In this document: positions 8,919 to 17,761 of the stretch, piece by piece
Numbering within the stretch: position 1 is the first letter of the stretch
Layout: each line of letters begins with the position of its first letter
Source of the DNA: Leptospira jelokensis
GTDB taxonomy: Bacteria > Spirochaetota > Leptospiria > Leptospirales > Leptospiraceae
Length of the DNA stretch: 42,449 nucleotides
Direction of reading: 5' to 3'
NCBI RefSeq assembly: GCF_004769635.1
Contig: NZ_RQGH01000010.1
Span: 1 to 42,449 of the forward strand
Notes under the pieces: generated by a model
Database searches by the model: none
Told to the model about the DNA's origin: nothing
The model's input: the letters and a program-made list of their open reading frames with translations, nothing else
Made by a program: the position numbers and the translations under genes

Positions 8919-9017
8919 AAGGGGCCTTTTGGTCAAACATTTTGTGCACCGCCAAATAAAATTAGAATTTCTTTCGTTTGCGAACAAGACCCATACCACA
9001 AGATTGGTAGCAATTCT

Positions 9018-11201
9018 ATGGACTCTCAATGGAAACGATTCTGGGAAACTGGCCTCTTCCCTTCGCTTGAATTTAGCCTTAGCCTATCAATTGGATATAT
9101 TTTGTCTTTGTTCTTTTATGTTGCGGGTTCAGAGATGGCTCTCATTGATAGGACGGACACAGCATATCCCGTATTGCAAGCGTTAACTGCCATATCCTTT
9201 GCTGCTGGTTTCATTTATCGAAAGTACAAACAAAACTTATCATTCACAATTAGTTTAGGATTACTCATTCTTTCGATTGGACAAGCCATCTGGTTGTTCT
9301 CAGGGAATAGCTCCGAGTTCTTAATTGATTACATCTTCTCTTTTGAATTGGTTTTAGTTGGAAGTATTTTATCAGCATTTTTGATTGGAATTTATGGAGG
9401 TTCTCTCCGCGATTTTCGATTCCTAAGTTTCACTTTGGGTGTCACTACATTTACTTTTTACTCTTTATTTGAACCTAACCAAAATTATTCGATCAAAGTA
9501 TTACTAGCATCTCTTTATGTCCTTTTGACTTTTTATTTTTTTAGTTCATTATTCCAACAAACGCCTATCTCGAGTAAATTTTATAAAATTAGATCAAAAA
9601 TTGGTAAACATCCGTTATTTGCTCCTTTTTACAGATCTAGTTTATCATTACTGATCTCTTACTGTGTTTTACATCTCTACTTTCAGCCAGGTCCAAAAAT
9701 ACCGCTCATCCTATCTATCTCCTTCTCTGTTACAATTGGAAGAGTGTTATCTTTGCTGAGTGGATTAAAAAAAGAAACGAAGGCAGTGTATTTGATTGGT
9801 AGAGTCTCTTTGTTATTTGCATTCTTCTTTTTCATTTACCAAACATATTGGAGCTCGTTTTTTATCGCACTATGCATCATCACAGGGACAATCGTTGGTT
9901 TTTTTAAGCCAAACAAAACTCCATATAAAGAATATTTGATGATTGGAATTGAAACCTGCATTTACCTTTGCCTTTCGTTTCTTTTGTATTTTTGGAATTT
10001 GCCAATGGGCATTCGTACATTGACTGCCATGTTGTTTGTACCCGTATTGATGTATCCGTATCTCTTACAAAAACACATCATTCGTTTGCCAAGGATAGTG
10101 ATGTTAGTTGTAGCGAGTCTTATTGTAATTCTATTTTTTTCCCCACCGACAATCCGTACAAATATACCTTTTTCCAAAAAGGAAATATTTGACCCTATTC
10201 CTTATGCGATTACAAATCTCAATTTTAATGAAGAAGAATATATCTTTTACAAATCGGTGTTGCCCTTCCCATCAAATCCGTTTTTACCAAAAAGGTCAGA
10301 AATTGAGGGCAAAACAGTTGTTTTAGGATTGAATTCAAACCAATCTCAGATCATATCTTATATTGAAAGATTGAGTGAGGAAAACCATCCCTTTTTAATC
10401 ATCACAACGCGGAACAAAACGAATCAATTCCATCACATCAACGCTTTGTCTCTTCTCAGTAGAAAGTCTTTTTGGAATTTTGATATTTATTATCCAAATT
10501 ACATGGCAAATAAAATCAATTATTCCAATTCTCTGCCTTCTGATTGGAAATTAAAATACTTCGCAGAAAAATTAGACAATCTAACTTTTTTGGAAGCAGT
10601 CAACGTACTTGATTCTGTCTTAAAATATTCTTCTGGAGATTTAAGAAAGGATGCAATTGATATCAAACACCTCTACTATGAATCATTTTCATCCTATGCG
10701 AAGTTTTACCATAACATTGGCCAAAGCAAATTGAGTTTAGATGCAATTGCATTGGCTAGAAAATTTGAATCACCCAAACCTGACTTATTAAGAATTGCAT
10801 TCAATAGTTTAAAATTCACAACACCGGAAGCAGACTACATTCCAATTTTAGAAGATTTGAGCAAAGATTCTGAATTCCAAGAATTTGCATGGAACTCTTT
10901 GATTCCCATGTTTGAATCTCTTGGTGAGTGGAACAATGCTTTAAATACCATGAGTTTACTTGAAAGATTTTACCGATCCAATAACCAAACAGAACAAGCC
11001 AACGAATTAGAATTAGCGAGAGTTAGGCTGTTTATCAACCAAGAAAACTGGAAAGAGGTTGAACCTGTCATTTCTACAAGGTTAAGAGAGAATCCAAATT
11101 CAGTAATTTGGGAACGTCTTAAAAATGAAGTTATCGAAAAAAAAGATTCACTCAGGCGAATCAGTGTTCGTCCTGATCAAAAAGAGGCAAGAATCCAATG
11201 A
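9018..11201 (+). CDS. large polytopic membrane protein with C-terminal helical-repeat region
   Basis: 727 residues, not recognised. Residues 1 to about 390 hold ten or more hydrophobic helices separated by short loops. Residues about 400-720 are soluble, with a mixed alpha/beta stretch at about 440-480 and then helical pairs that look like TPR repeats (for example WNNALNTMSLLERFYRSNNQ). Such proteins often assemble membrane complexes. Its stop overlaps the start of the MotA-like gene in an ATGA junction, so the two should be made together. There is no ribosome site at the ATG. The region between it and the divergent glycosyltransferase (8919-9017) must hold both promoters. Confidence 0.65.
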   Translation: MDSQWKRFWETGLFPSLEFSLSLSIGYILSLFFYVAGSEMALIDRTDTAYPVLQALTAISFAAGFIYRKYKQNLSFTISLGLLILSIGQAIWLFSGNSSEFLIDYIFSFELVLVGSILSAFLIGIYGGSLRDFRFLSFTLGVTTFTFYSLFEPNQNYSIKVLLASLYVLLTFYFFSSLFQQTPISSKFYKIRSKIGKHPLFAPFYRSSLSLLISYCVLHLYFQPGPKIPLILSISFSVTIGRVLSLLSGLKKETKAVYLIGRVSLLFAFFFFIYQTYWSSFFIALCIITGTIVGFFKPNKTPYKEYLMIGIETCIYLCLSFLLYFWNLPMGIRTLTAMLFVPVLMYPYLLQKHIIRLPRIVMLVVASLIVILFFSPPTIRTNIPFSKKEIFDPIPYAITNLNFNEEEYIFYKSVLPFPSNPFLPKRSEIEGKTVVLGLNSNQSQIISYIERLSEENHPFLIITTRNKTNQFHHINALSLLSRKSFWNFDIYYPNYMANKINYSNSLPSDWKLKYFAEKLDNLTFLEAVNVLDSVLKYSSGDLRKDAIDIKHLYYESFSSYAKFYHNIGQSKLSLDAIALARKFESPKPDLLRIAFNSLKFTTPEADYIPILEDLSKDSEFQEFAWNSLIPMFESLGEWNNALNTMSLLERFYRSNNQTEQANELELARVRLFINQENWKEVEPVISTRLRENPNSVIWERLKNEVIEKKDSLRRISVRPDQKEARIQ

Positions 11202-11938
11202 TCCATTCAACATTGTTAGGTATCCTAACATCGATTTTATCCGTTTTTGTTGCGATTTTGATTGAAGGTGCTTCATTAAGATCATTTTTCCATGTCCCAG
11301 CAATGTTTCTCATTATCGGAGGTACCTTGGGAGCAACCTTTGCCTCATTTTCCCTCTCTCAAATCTCTAGAGCCGTGCGTGATACTCGTTTCGCCTTAAA
11401 AAAAAGAAAGGAAACTGATCTAAAATTGTTATTCTTTCGGTTCTGGGAAAAAGCAAGAAAGGATGGCTTACTTTCGTTAGAAGATGAATCTAAAAAATTA
11501 GACAATTCTTTTTTGCAAAAAGGAATTCAGTTGATAGTGGATGGATCAGATCCAAGAACCATCGAAGAAATTTTATGGGAAGCTCACGAAGAAAAAGAAA
11601 AAGAAGATATGAAGTCGGCAAAAGTATTTGAGACTGCAGCGGGATTTTCTCCCACCATTGGAATCATTGGAACTGTACTTGGACTTGTCACTGTCCTTGA
11701 AAATTTAGATGGAGGGACAAAGGTGTTAGGGCAAGGGATTGCAACTGCTTTCATTGCCACATTTTATGGAATTTCGTTTGCAAACTTAATCTTATTACCT
11801 ATATCCAACCAACTCAAAGTTGTGGCCAAAAGAGAAAGTAACGAACGTCAGGCGATTATGAGAGGGATTTTATCTTTACAATCAGGTGAAAACCGAAGGA
11901 TCCTCGCAGAAAGGATTGATCCATTTGTGAACCAATAA
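11198..11938 (+). CDS. motA: MotA/PomA-family proton-channel subunit
   Basis: 246 residues, close to PomA/MotA length. Transmembrane helices lie at about 4-23, 33-53, 148-168 and 180-202, with a cytoplasmic domain between helices 2 and 3. Family marks are ARKDGLLSLEDE at about 86-97 (the charged Arg and Glu that touch the flagellar rotor in MotA) and FSPTIGIIGTVLGLV with the conserved Pro at 152. MotA works with MotB to drive the motor, but no motB follows. The next gene is on the opposite strand, and the partner here may be the overlapping upstream membrane protein. A TolQ/ExbB-like use cannot be excluded, but the sequence is closest to MotA. Confidence 0.8.
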   Translation: MIHSTLLGILTSILSVFVAILIEGASLRSFFHVPAMFLIIGGTLGATFASFSLSQISRAVRDTRFALKKRKETDLKLLFFRFWEKARKDGLLSLEDESKKLDNSFLQKGIQLIVDGSDPRTIEEILWEAHEEKEKEDMKSAKVFETAAGFSPTIGIIGTVLGLVTVLENLDGGTKVLGQGIATAFIATFYGISFANLILLPISNQLKVVAKRESNERQAIMRGILSLQSGENRRILAERIDPFVNQ

Positions 11939-11946
11939 TACAAAAT

Positions 11947-12435
11947 TCAAATTTGATTCGTCAAATTTTTAATGAATTCGTTGGATAACATTCGATAATT
12001 CATCACTAATTGGTTCCATGTAAGATCGTTGTGAATTTTGTTTTGCATAACCAACTCATTGATCTTTTCCGTGAGCTCACCATCTAAAGAAGCAGATAAA
12101 GTGTCTGGAATAATTTTTTTTATAGCATACTCCACCGTAACAGATGAATTTTCAAATGACGATTGAAAGTGTTTTGTAAGATTAGATATCTCAATCAATT
12201 GTTCTTCTGATTCCCAAGAATTGGCTTCCACAACTCCTTTGCCAATATTCCAAATTGCATTTCCGAATTGATAAGAAGTAAAAACAATATGGTTCGGTAT
12301 AAAATTCAAAAATTTAATTTTTACCATCCTTTCTATAAAATTAGTTTTTAAGTAGGAACGTAGATACACTGTTACGGAATCATCTTCCACCACTTCTTCA
12401 TCTAAAACCATTTTCTTTGTAAAACTTAAATTCAT
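11947..12435 (-). CDS. hypothetical protein
   Basis: 162 residues, not recognised. No signal peptide, no membrane helix and no Cys-rich motif. The composition is mixed, with a likely beta-rich first half and a helical second half at about 120-160 (ELTEKINELVMQNKIHND). It lies 33 bases downstream of the RlmK-like gene on the same strand and may share its transcript. Its 3' end contains the plus-strand terminator of the MotA-like gene. Confidence 0.6.
   Translation of the reverse strand: MNLSFTKKMVLDEEVVEDDSVTVYLRSYLKTNFIERMVKIKFLNFIPNHIVFTSYQFGNAIWNIGKGVVEANSWESEEQLIEISNLTKHFQSSFENSSVTVEYAIKKIIPDTLSASLDGELTEKINELVMQNKIHNDLTWNQLVMNYRMLSNEFIKNLTNQI
11949..11970 (+). terminator. hairpin terminator with UUCG loop after motA-like gene
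   Basis: AAATTTGA (11949-11956), loop TTCG, then TCAAATTT (11961-11968), continuing as TTTTT through 11970. The stem is a perfect 8 bp with a stable UUCG-type loop and a short T-run, fitting a plus-strand intrinsic terminator. It lies inside the last codons of the convergent minus-strand gene. Confidence 0.6.
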
Positions 12436-12468
12436 TTCAAATTTTGCTCCGTATTCGATCGATCCTAA

Positions 12469-13464
12469 TCAAATCGTTACGTCATGATTTGGTGTGATAC
12501 AGAAAAGTTGATGGATCTTATCGTCTCGGAAGTCAAGGGGAATTGATTCTTTGGTTTTGTTTATACATTTGTATCCCCTTTCCTTCCATTCTTCTTCTTC
12601 CACTTCCATTTTGAATTTTCTAAAATTTGTGGAAAACCAAATCTCTCCATTATCATTTAGAAATTTTGTTAACAATAATAATAGTAAGTTTCTATGTTTG
12701 GTTTGCACATCCCATTCTTCATACATTTTTTTACTATTTGAGAAGGTAGGAGGATCTAAAAAAATCAAATCATAACGTTCCCGATTTGCGTTTCTGGACT
12801 CATCTTCAACCCATTTTAAAATATCTGCATTGATGATCTCATGATTTTGGTTTACAAATCCATTCCGTTCCAAATTTTGTTTTGCCCAATCACAATAGGT
12901 TTTTGATAAATCGATGCTCTTTGTTTTTTTGGCACCACCTGACGCAGCGTAAACGGAAAATGCCCCCGTATAGGAAAACAAGTTGAGGACGGATTTATTT
13001 TTTGACCTATCTCTAATCCAACTTCGTGTCACGCGATGGTCCAAAAACAATCCAGTGTCTAGGTAATCCGTTAAGTTTATGCGAAATTCTAAATTTGTTT
13101 CCTTAACCCAGAAAAAATTCCCTTCCAGTGCAAATTTTTCATACTGTTCTTTGCCTTTTTGTTTTTGCCTTTGTTTAAGAAACAATTCTCCTTCGCTCAA
13201 CTGAAATACATCACGAATGATTGCTTGAATTGTTGATAATCTTTCGTCGTGATCGCTTTCTGCCTTGAATCGCAGCGAACTTTTATCGTATAACACAAAA
13301 CCATTGGGATAACGATCTAAAATGCAAGCAACCTGAGGAATATCTTCGGAATAAATGCGATAACATTCGATGGAGTTTTTTTTTGCCCATTTTTCGCGTT
13401 CTTTTTTTAATTTGCGAAGGCGATTTTCAAACATGATGAGGGCGCCTAATCCTCGTTCGGTCAT
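12469..13464 (-). CDS. RlmK-like 23S rRNA (guanine) methyltransferase
   Basis: 331 residues from my start. The SAM-binding motif I is VLNLFSYTGAFSVYA and the catalytic motif is LDPPTFSNSKKM, followed by W-D-V-Q-T. An upstream FLDHRVTRSWI is also typical. This motif set is that of the C-terminal half of RlmKL, which makes m7G2069 in 23S rRNA; RlmI is the nearest alternative. The N-terminal THUMP/RlmL half is absent. The frame is open to 13623, but those extra 53 codons read through the dispersed repeat. ATG 13464 has AAAGGA 7 bases upstream, so I use it. Confidence 0.8.
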   Translation of the reverse strand: MTERGLGALIMFENRLRKLKKEREKWAKKNSIECYRIYSEDIPQVACILDRYPNGFVLYDKSSLRFKAESDHDERLSTIQAIIRDVFQLSEGELFLKQRQKQKGKEQYEKFALEGNFFWVKETNLEFRINLTDYLDTGLFLDHRVTRSWIRDRSKNKSVLNLFSYTGAFSVYAASGGAKKTKSIDLSKTYCDWAKQNLERNGFVNQNHEIINADILKWVEDESRNANRERYDLIFLDPPTFSNSKKMYEEWDVQTKHRNLLLLLLTKFLNDNGEIWFSTNFRKFKMEVEEEEWKERGYKCINKTKESIPLDFRDDKIHQLFCITPNHDVTI

Positions 13465-13489
13465 TTGGTTTTCCTTTGGGGGTGATATT

Positions 13490-13558
13490 AAGGTATACTT
13501 CCCCGCCCTAATCGAACTGGGTGGGGATATCCACCCGCCACCCAATACGCTCCATTTA
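13490..13558 (-). repeat. 69-bp dispersed GC-rich palindromic repeat, copy 2
   Basis: Inverted relative to copy 1 at 494-562, 59 of 69 positions matching. The core is CCCCGCCC (13501-13508), 10-base loop TAATCGAACT, GGGTGGGG (13519-13526), a plus-strand hairpin with one G-U pair. It fills the space between the divergent RlmK-like and RNase H genes, where open frames on both strands run through it, so those extensions are probably not translated. The matching ends, TCCATTTA and AAGGTATA, suggest a defined element. Confidence 0.8.
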
Positions 13559-13669
13559 TCATGCCTGCTCGAAAAAGTCCTCCTAATTTCAAAATCACCG
13601 TCTTTTTTTTCAAATTGGTTCATGTTTTTGATTGGTGAGAGGGATCACGACAAAAACAATGTCGACTAT

Positions 13670-14083
13670 ATGTCCACAAAAGACACCACATTTGTCTATT
13701 GCGATGGGAGCTCACGAGGAAACCCGGGACCTGCTGCCATTGGCGTTTCCTTCCAAAACAATGATGGAATCGAATTTTTTTTCCTTTCTGAAAAGATTGG
13801 GAACGCAACCAATAACATTGCCGAATGGCATGCGTTACTCCGCGGAATGGAAGAAGCTATCAAACAAAATATCAGAAAAATTAAGTTTCGATTAGATTCA
13901 GAATTGGTCGTCAAACAGATGAAAGGTGAATACAAAGTCAAAAATAAAGATTTGATGGGATTTAAGTCAAAATGTGAAGAACTAAAATCTTCGTTTGAAA
14001 ATTTTGAAATCCAATACATCCCTCGCGAACAAAATGCACGAGCTGACCAACTTGCCAATTTTGCCCAAGATTCAAAAGTATGA
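13670..14083 (+). CDS. type 1 RNase H-family protein
   Basis: 137 residues, the length of a compact RNase HI domain. The catalytic carboxylates fall where expected: Asp12 in YCDGSSRGNPG, Glu52 in NNIAEWHAL, Asp76 in RLDSELV and Asp126 in NARADQLAN. RNase H cleaves the RNA strand of RNA-DNA hybrids; this short subgroup (YpdQ/RnhA-like, lacking the basic handle) is widespread. The frame is open upstream to 13370, antisense to the methyltransferase gene and through the repeat, so ATG 13670 is preferred although its ribosome site is weak; ATG 13622 is an alternative. The stop overlaps the next start in ATGA. Confidence 0.85.
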   Translation: MSTKDTTFVYCDGSSRGNPGPAAIGVSFQNNDGIEFFFLSEKIGNATNNIAEWHALLRGMEEAIKQNIRKIKFRLDSELVVKQMKGEYKVKNKDLMGFKSKCEELKSSFENFEIQYIPREQNARADQLANFAQDSKV

Positions 14084-14445
14084 GAAATCAAACTTTCGTG
14101 CGACTATTTCTCTTGATTCATTTTGTTTTCATTTGCTTATCATGTAAACCTTCGATCAATAAACAATTGGATCGACTTTTGGAAAACGGCTCCGTGATGC
14201 AAACCGCAACTTTTTGTGCAAAACATGAAACCCAACTGCAAGAACGAAAAGAGGATTGTGATCGTGTCACAAAGGATGCCAAATCAGAGATTGACACGAT
14301 CTTAAACCGAAGGTTGGACTTAGGAATTGCTCCCGTCATCGTTCCCAAATCCCGAGGAGAGGAAATTGAAGAGTTTTTAAAAGTCCATACGCAAATGGGG
14401 ATTCGTTATTGGGAAATCTGGAAATCCAACGTGATTTTAGAATAG
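14080..14445 (+). CDS. small lipoprotein
   Basis: 121 residues. A hydrophobic signal at about 6-20 ends in CLSC, with Cys22 as the likely lipidated residue, followed by a charged helical region with two more Cys (about 46 and 59) that could form a disulfide. No known domain was recognised. It starts inside the stop of the RNase H gene, and the Fur-family gene follows after 33 bases, so it may be part of one transcript running through the CCA enzyme gene. Confidence 0.65.
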   Translation: MRNQTFVRLFLLIHFVFICLSCKPSINKQLDRLLENGSVMQTATFCAKHETQLQERKEDCDRVTKDAKSEIDTILNRRLDLGIAPVIVPKSRGEEIEEFLKVHTQMGIRYWEIWKSNVILE

Positions 14446-14478
14446 ACAATCTCTCCCATTCTGAGATAACCATTGTAT

Positions 14479-14901
14479 ATGGCTGGTGATCCTTCTCAAA
14501 TCCTCAAAAAAATTGGTCTCAAGGTAACAAAAAACAGAGAACAAGTTTTATCTATTTTGCAAGGATCCCCTAGACCACTCAACCACCAAGAAATCATGGA
14601 AAAACTTCCAAAAGAAGAATCATGGGACCGAGTGACCATCTACCGTGCTCTCTCAGATTTGGAAGAAAAAAATCTTCTCAACTCACTTCACTCAACTGAC
14701 AGAGTGACTTACTTTGAATTAAAATCTGACGGCAATCATGTAGTCTCTTTTGCCCATGGCCACTTGATTTGCAATGTATGTGGTAAAATTGAATGCATTG
14801 ATGATCCATGGAACGGAATGCCTTCTTCGAAACAACTCAAAGGTTTTACTACAGAATCAGTGGAAATTGTATTCAGAGGCAAGTGTAGAAATTGCCAATA
14901 A
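14479..14901 (+). CDS. Fur-family metal-responsive regulator
   Basis: 140 residues. The N-terminal winged helix includes the recognition region SWDRVTIYRALSDLEEKNLL. The C-terminal dimer domain has two CxxC pairs, Cys98/Cys101 (HGHLICNVCGKIE) and Cys136/Cys139 at the very end, which should hold structural zinc. The family's late His (usually in H-x-L/V-x-x-x-G-x-C) is Ser here (ESVEIVFRGKC), so the regulatory site may differ from Fur. It could be a PerR-, Zur- or Fur-type member; the sequence does not settle which. ATG 14479 is used; a TTG lies 6 bases upstream. The 3' end overlaps the next gene by 10 bases. Confidence 0.85.
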   Translation: MAGDPSQILKKIGLKVTKNREQVLSILQGSPRPLNHQEIMEKLPKEESWDRVTIYRALSDLEEKNLLNSLHSTDRVTYFELKSDGNHVVSFAHGHLICNVCGKIECIDDPWNGMPSSKQLKGFTTESVEIVFRGKCRNCQ

Positions 14902-16178
14902 ACTTCCATTCACTAGTTCCCGATTTTTACAGACACCATTTAGAAACCATTGACTCTACCCTAAAAAAAGCAGGGTATGAATGTTATTTGGTGGGTGGTT
15001 CGGTTCGGGACCTTGTGATGAATAAAATTCCAAAAGAATACGACTTCACTACCAACGCAGAACCCAAACAAGTCAAAAAACTTTTTCGAACTGTGATCGA
15101 TACAGGGATCGACCATGGGACTGTCACCATTGTTTTAGATAAAGTCAATTACGAAGTCACGACCTATCGTATTGACAAAGACTACCATGACGGTAGAAGG
15201 CCTGAACATGTTGAGTTCGGTACAACTTTAGAAGAAGATTTAAAACGACGTGATTTTACAATGAATGCTTTAGCATTTGATATACAAACTGGACGACTTG
15301 TAGATGAACACTTTGGTTTAAAAGACATTGAAAATAAAATGATTCGTACGATTGGAAATCCTATCAAACGATTTAGTGAAGATGGATTGAGACCAATTCG
15401 AGCTTTACGATTTGCAAGTACACTCAATTTTACAATCGAAACTGAAACAAAAAAAGCAATCCAAGAAACAAAATCAATCACACAGAAGGTATCATTAGAA
15501 AGGTTTCAAGATGAGATCCTAAAGTCATTTTTAGGGGACAATCCAGCAAAAATGATCCAACTCTTAGTAGAAGAAAATATTTTTCCTTTATTTGTCCCAA
15601 ACCTTTCAAATTCTATTTCCATAAACCTTAACAAAATCAATTCACTCAATCAAGTCTCAAATGATTTGGTCGGGATGCAACTTGCCTTTGCATTTGATTC
15701 GCTAATCTCTGATTTAACTCCTAAAAACCTTGAATCAATTTTAAGATCATTGAAGTTTTCAGGCCAAAACATAAAAGATTCTCTATTATTTTTGGAACTT
15801 ATGAACAAATGGTACTCAATTGGAAACAAAAACTCTCTCAGTTTCTATCAAATCAAAAAAGAATTATTAGCACCTGTTAAACGACACTTCCAACAAAGAC
15901 TAGTAATCGATAAGAGTTTTTTGAACAAATTGTTCCCAATTTTTGGAACTCATACAGATACATTGATTCAAGTATGGGAAGAAAAACATCCCCTCCTGCT
16001 CTCTGATTTGGCTGTCAATGGAAATGATTTGGCAAAAAATTTCCCCGAATTTCCCAAAACAAATTTTGGAGAGCTCCTGAATTACCTCTTGGACTTGGTT
16101 TTGGAATCGCCTAAAGAAAATGAATTTCAAAGATTAATCATCCATTCTGCTGAATTTATAAACAAATTGTCCAAATAA
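14892..16178 (+). CDS. tRNA nucleotidyltransferase / poly(A) polymerase family
   Basis: 428 residues of the class II nucleotidyltransferase family, which adds CCA to tRNA 3' ends or A tails to RNA. Visible marks are YLVGGSVRDLVMNK near residues 31-44, the catalytic EYDFTTNA at about 50-57, the RRDFTMNALAFD element near 115-126, and SEDGLRPIRALRFAS near 162-176. An all-helical C-terminal body follows. Whether it acts on CCA or poly(A) cannot be told by eye. No ATG is available near the front; TTG 14892, overlapping the end of the Fur-family gene, is the best start, with a distant AGAGG. Confidence 0.9.
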   Translation: MPINFHSLVPDFYRHHLETIDSTLKKAGYECYLVGGSVRDLVMNKIPKEYDFTTNAEPKQVKKLFRTVIDTGIDHGTVTIVLDKVNYEVTTYRIDKDYHDGRRPEHVEFGTTLEEDLKRRDFTMNALAFDIQTGRLVDEHFGLKDIENKMIRTIGNPIKRFSEDGLRPIRALRFASTLNFTIETETKKAIQETKSITQKVSLERFQDEILKSFLGDNPAKMIQLLVEENIFPLFVPNLSNSISINLNKINSLNQVSNDLVGMQLAFAFDSLISDLTPKNLESILRSLKFSGQNIKDSLLFLELMNKWYSIGNKNSLSFYQIKKELLAPVKRHFQQRLVIDKSFLNKLFPIFGTHTDTLIQVWEEKHPLLLSDLAVNGNDLAKNFPEFPKTNFGELLNYLLDLVLESPKENEFQRLIIHSAEFINKLSK

Positions 16179-16298
16179 AAAAATTTCAGTAACGATCTTA
16201 GGGCAAGCTTTGTTCTCTTTTTAATCAAATTCCATTTTTTTTTCTGAATTTTAACCAAAGAATCCCTTTTCTTCCCTTTTTTCTCACTAGTCCCTGCC

Positions 16299-16312
16299 GT
16301 TGGCATGCCAAC
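16299..16312. promoter_or_regulatory. 14-bp perfect palindrome upstream of porin gene
   Basis: GTTGGCATGCCAAC is a perfect 14-base palindrome 46 bases before the porin start, within the 179-base gap after the CCA enzyme. It could be a dimeric regulator's operator controlling the porin and lipoprotein pair. No regulator is assigned. The rest of the gap is pyrimidine-rich and shows no clear terminator. Confidence 0.4.
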
Positions 16313-16357
16313 CTGGTACACAACTTGCAAATGATGTCTACATAGGAGAAATGGCAA

Positions 16358-17740
16358 ATGAGAAATAAATATACTCTTCTCGCAACTTCGGTTGCCCTTC
16401 TCGTTTCAAGTTCAGTTTTTGCACAAGGCGAGGCAAAAGAAAAATCTTGGTACGATAAGATCAACGTTTCCGGTTACGTAGATGTATTCTATATGTATAC
16501 TGCAAACAACGTGGAGGGAGCTAAACGTGATTCCTCTGGAACTTTCAACACGCAAAACAAACAATTCGGTGTCTCTTCAGCAGTGCTCGATTTGCAAAAA
16601 CTTGCGGATAAAGATAGCCCTTGGGGTTTTAGAACTGTTTTCCAAAACGGTCAAAATAACGTTTACCAAGAAGCACCTTATAACCAAACAAACAGTACAG
16701 TAAACATGAACATGCTCCAACAAGCTTATGTTTCATTTTACTTCCCTGTTTTAAAAGGTTTAACGGTTGATATGGGTAAAATGGCGACTCACATCGGTTA
16801 CGAGCTATTGGATACAAAAGATAACCCAACTTATACAATTGGTTATATCTTCTTTAACACAATCCCGTTCATTAACACAGGTGCAAGAGCGAACTTAGCT
16901 GTTTCCGATAAGTTGAATCTCGGTTTCTACTTATACAACAGTGTTGGTGGAACTGGTTCCGATATCTCTGCATATAACAATGCAAACATATCAACATACC
17001 GTGACGGCGTTAACAAAAATAAAGCAGTGGGAACTCAAGTTTCCTATGACATTATTTCTGATAAGTTGAAAGTTGCTTGGAACACATTGTACGGTGTAGA
17101 TGTTACTTACGCAAGACCATCCAATGGTGACTACTGGATGAACGAAGTATACGGAACTCCAATCAATGCACGTCGTGCAAGTTACCAAAATGACTACTGG
17201 TTAATTAACAACGTAATCTTGAGTTTCACTCCGAACGACAAAACCCTTCTCGTGTTTGACTACACTCAAGGGGATAAAAGTGGAGCTGCTGCGACTCTTA
17301 ACGATCCAACTACACAAGTTGACTTAGACGGAACGGGAACAACAAAAGTATCTCTCACTCGTGATGATAGCAATGCGAAACGTGTTTACAAAACTTACGG
17401 ACTCTGGGGACGTTACAAGTTCTCTGATAAGTGGGCTCTTGCTGGTCGTTATGAAAGAATTGACGATTCAAGAAACGGTGCACCACTCGGAGTTAGCAAT
17501 AACACAGCTGGAAGATATGACCTTCAATATATGAGTGGATTAGGATACAACAGCACTAAATACTACCTAGGAAGTGCTCAAACATTCACAATCACACCTA
17601 CTTACTACTATGGAGACAACATTATCATTAAGGTTGACTTCAGAAGAGACCAAGCGAAAGGCCAAGTATTCACTGATGAGAAAGGACAACCTCAATCCCA
17701 TCAAAACGGTGTAACTTTAGGTATCGTTGCAACATTCTAA
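16358..17740 (+). CDS. outer-membrane beta-barrel porin (BBP2/OmpL-like)
   Basis: 460 residues. The signal peptide MRNKYTLLATSVALLVSSSVFAQ probably ends at A-Q. The mature protein is rich in Tyr, Asn and alternating strands, starting with INVSGYVDVFYMYTANN, a typical first barrel strand. It ends VTLGIVATF, with the C-terminal Phe recognised by the BAM machinery. It resembles the beta-barrel porin-2 / OmpL-like group. The solute is unknown. GGAG lies 10 bases before the ATG. The lipoprotein gene begins 21 bases after its stop, so the two likely form an operon ending at the 18254 terminator. Confidence 0.8.
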   Translation: MRNKYTLLATSVALLVSSSVFAQGEAKEKSWYDKINVSGYVDVFYMYTANNVEGAKRDSSGTFNTQNKQFGVSSAVLDLQKLADKDSPWGFRTVFQNGQNNVYQEAPYNQTNSTVNMNMLQQAYVSFYFPVLKGLTVDMGKMATHIGYELLDTKDNPTYTIGYIFFNTIPFINTGARANLAVSDKLNLGFYLYNSVGGTGSDISAYNNANISTYRDGVNKNKAVGTQVSYDIISDKLKVAWNTLYGVDVTYARPSNGDYWMNEVYGTPINARRASYQNDYWLINNVILSFTPNDKTLLVFDYTQGDKSGAAATLNDPTTQVDLDGTGTTKVSLTRDDSNAKRVYKTYGLWGRYKFSDKWALAGRYERIDDSRNGAPLGVSNNTAGRYDLQYMSGLGYNSTKYYLGSAQTFTITPTYYYGDNIIIKVDFRRDQAKGQVFTDEKGQPQSHQNGVTLGIVATF

Positions 17741-17761
17741 GGAAAAGGAGAAAGAAAAAAT

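Noticed and set aside
13465..13623. 53-codon N-terminal extension of the methyltransferase
   Set aside because: It is a translation of the dispersed repeat; ATG 13464 has a good ribosome site.
13370..13669. N-terminal extension of the RNase H gene
   Set aside because: Antisense to the methyltransferase gene and through the repeat; the RNase H domain begins at 13670.
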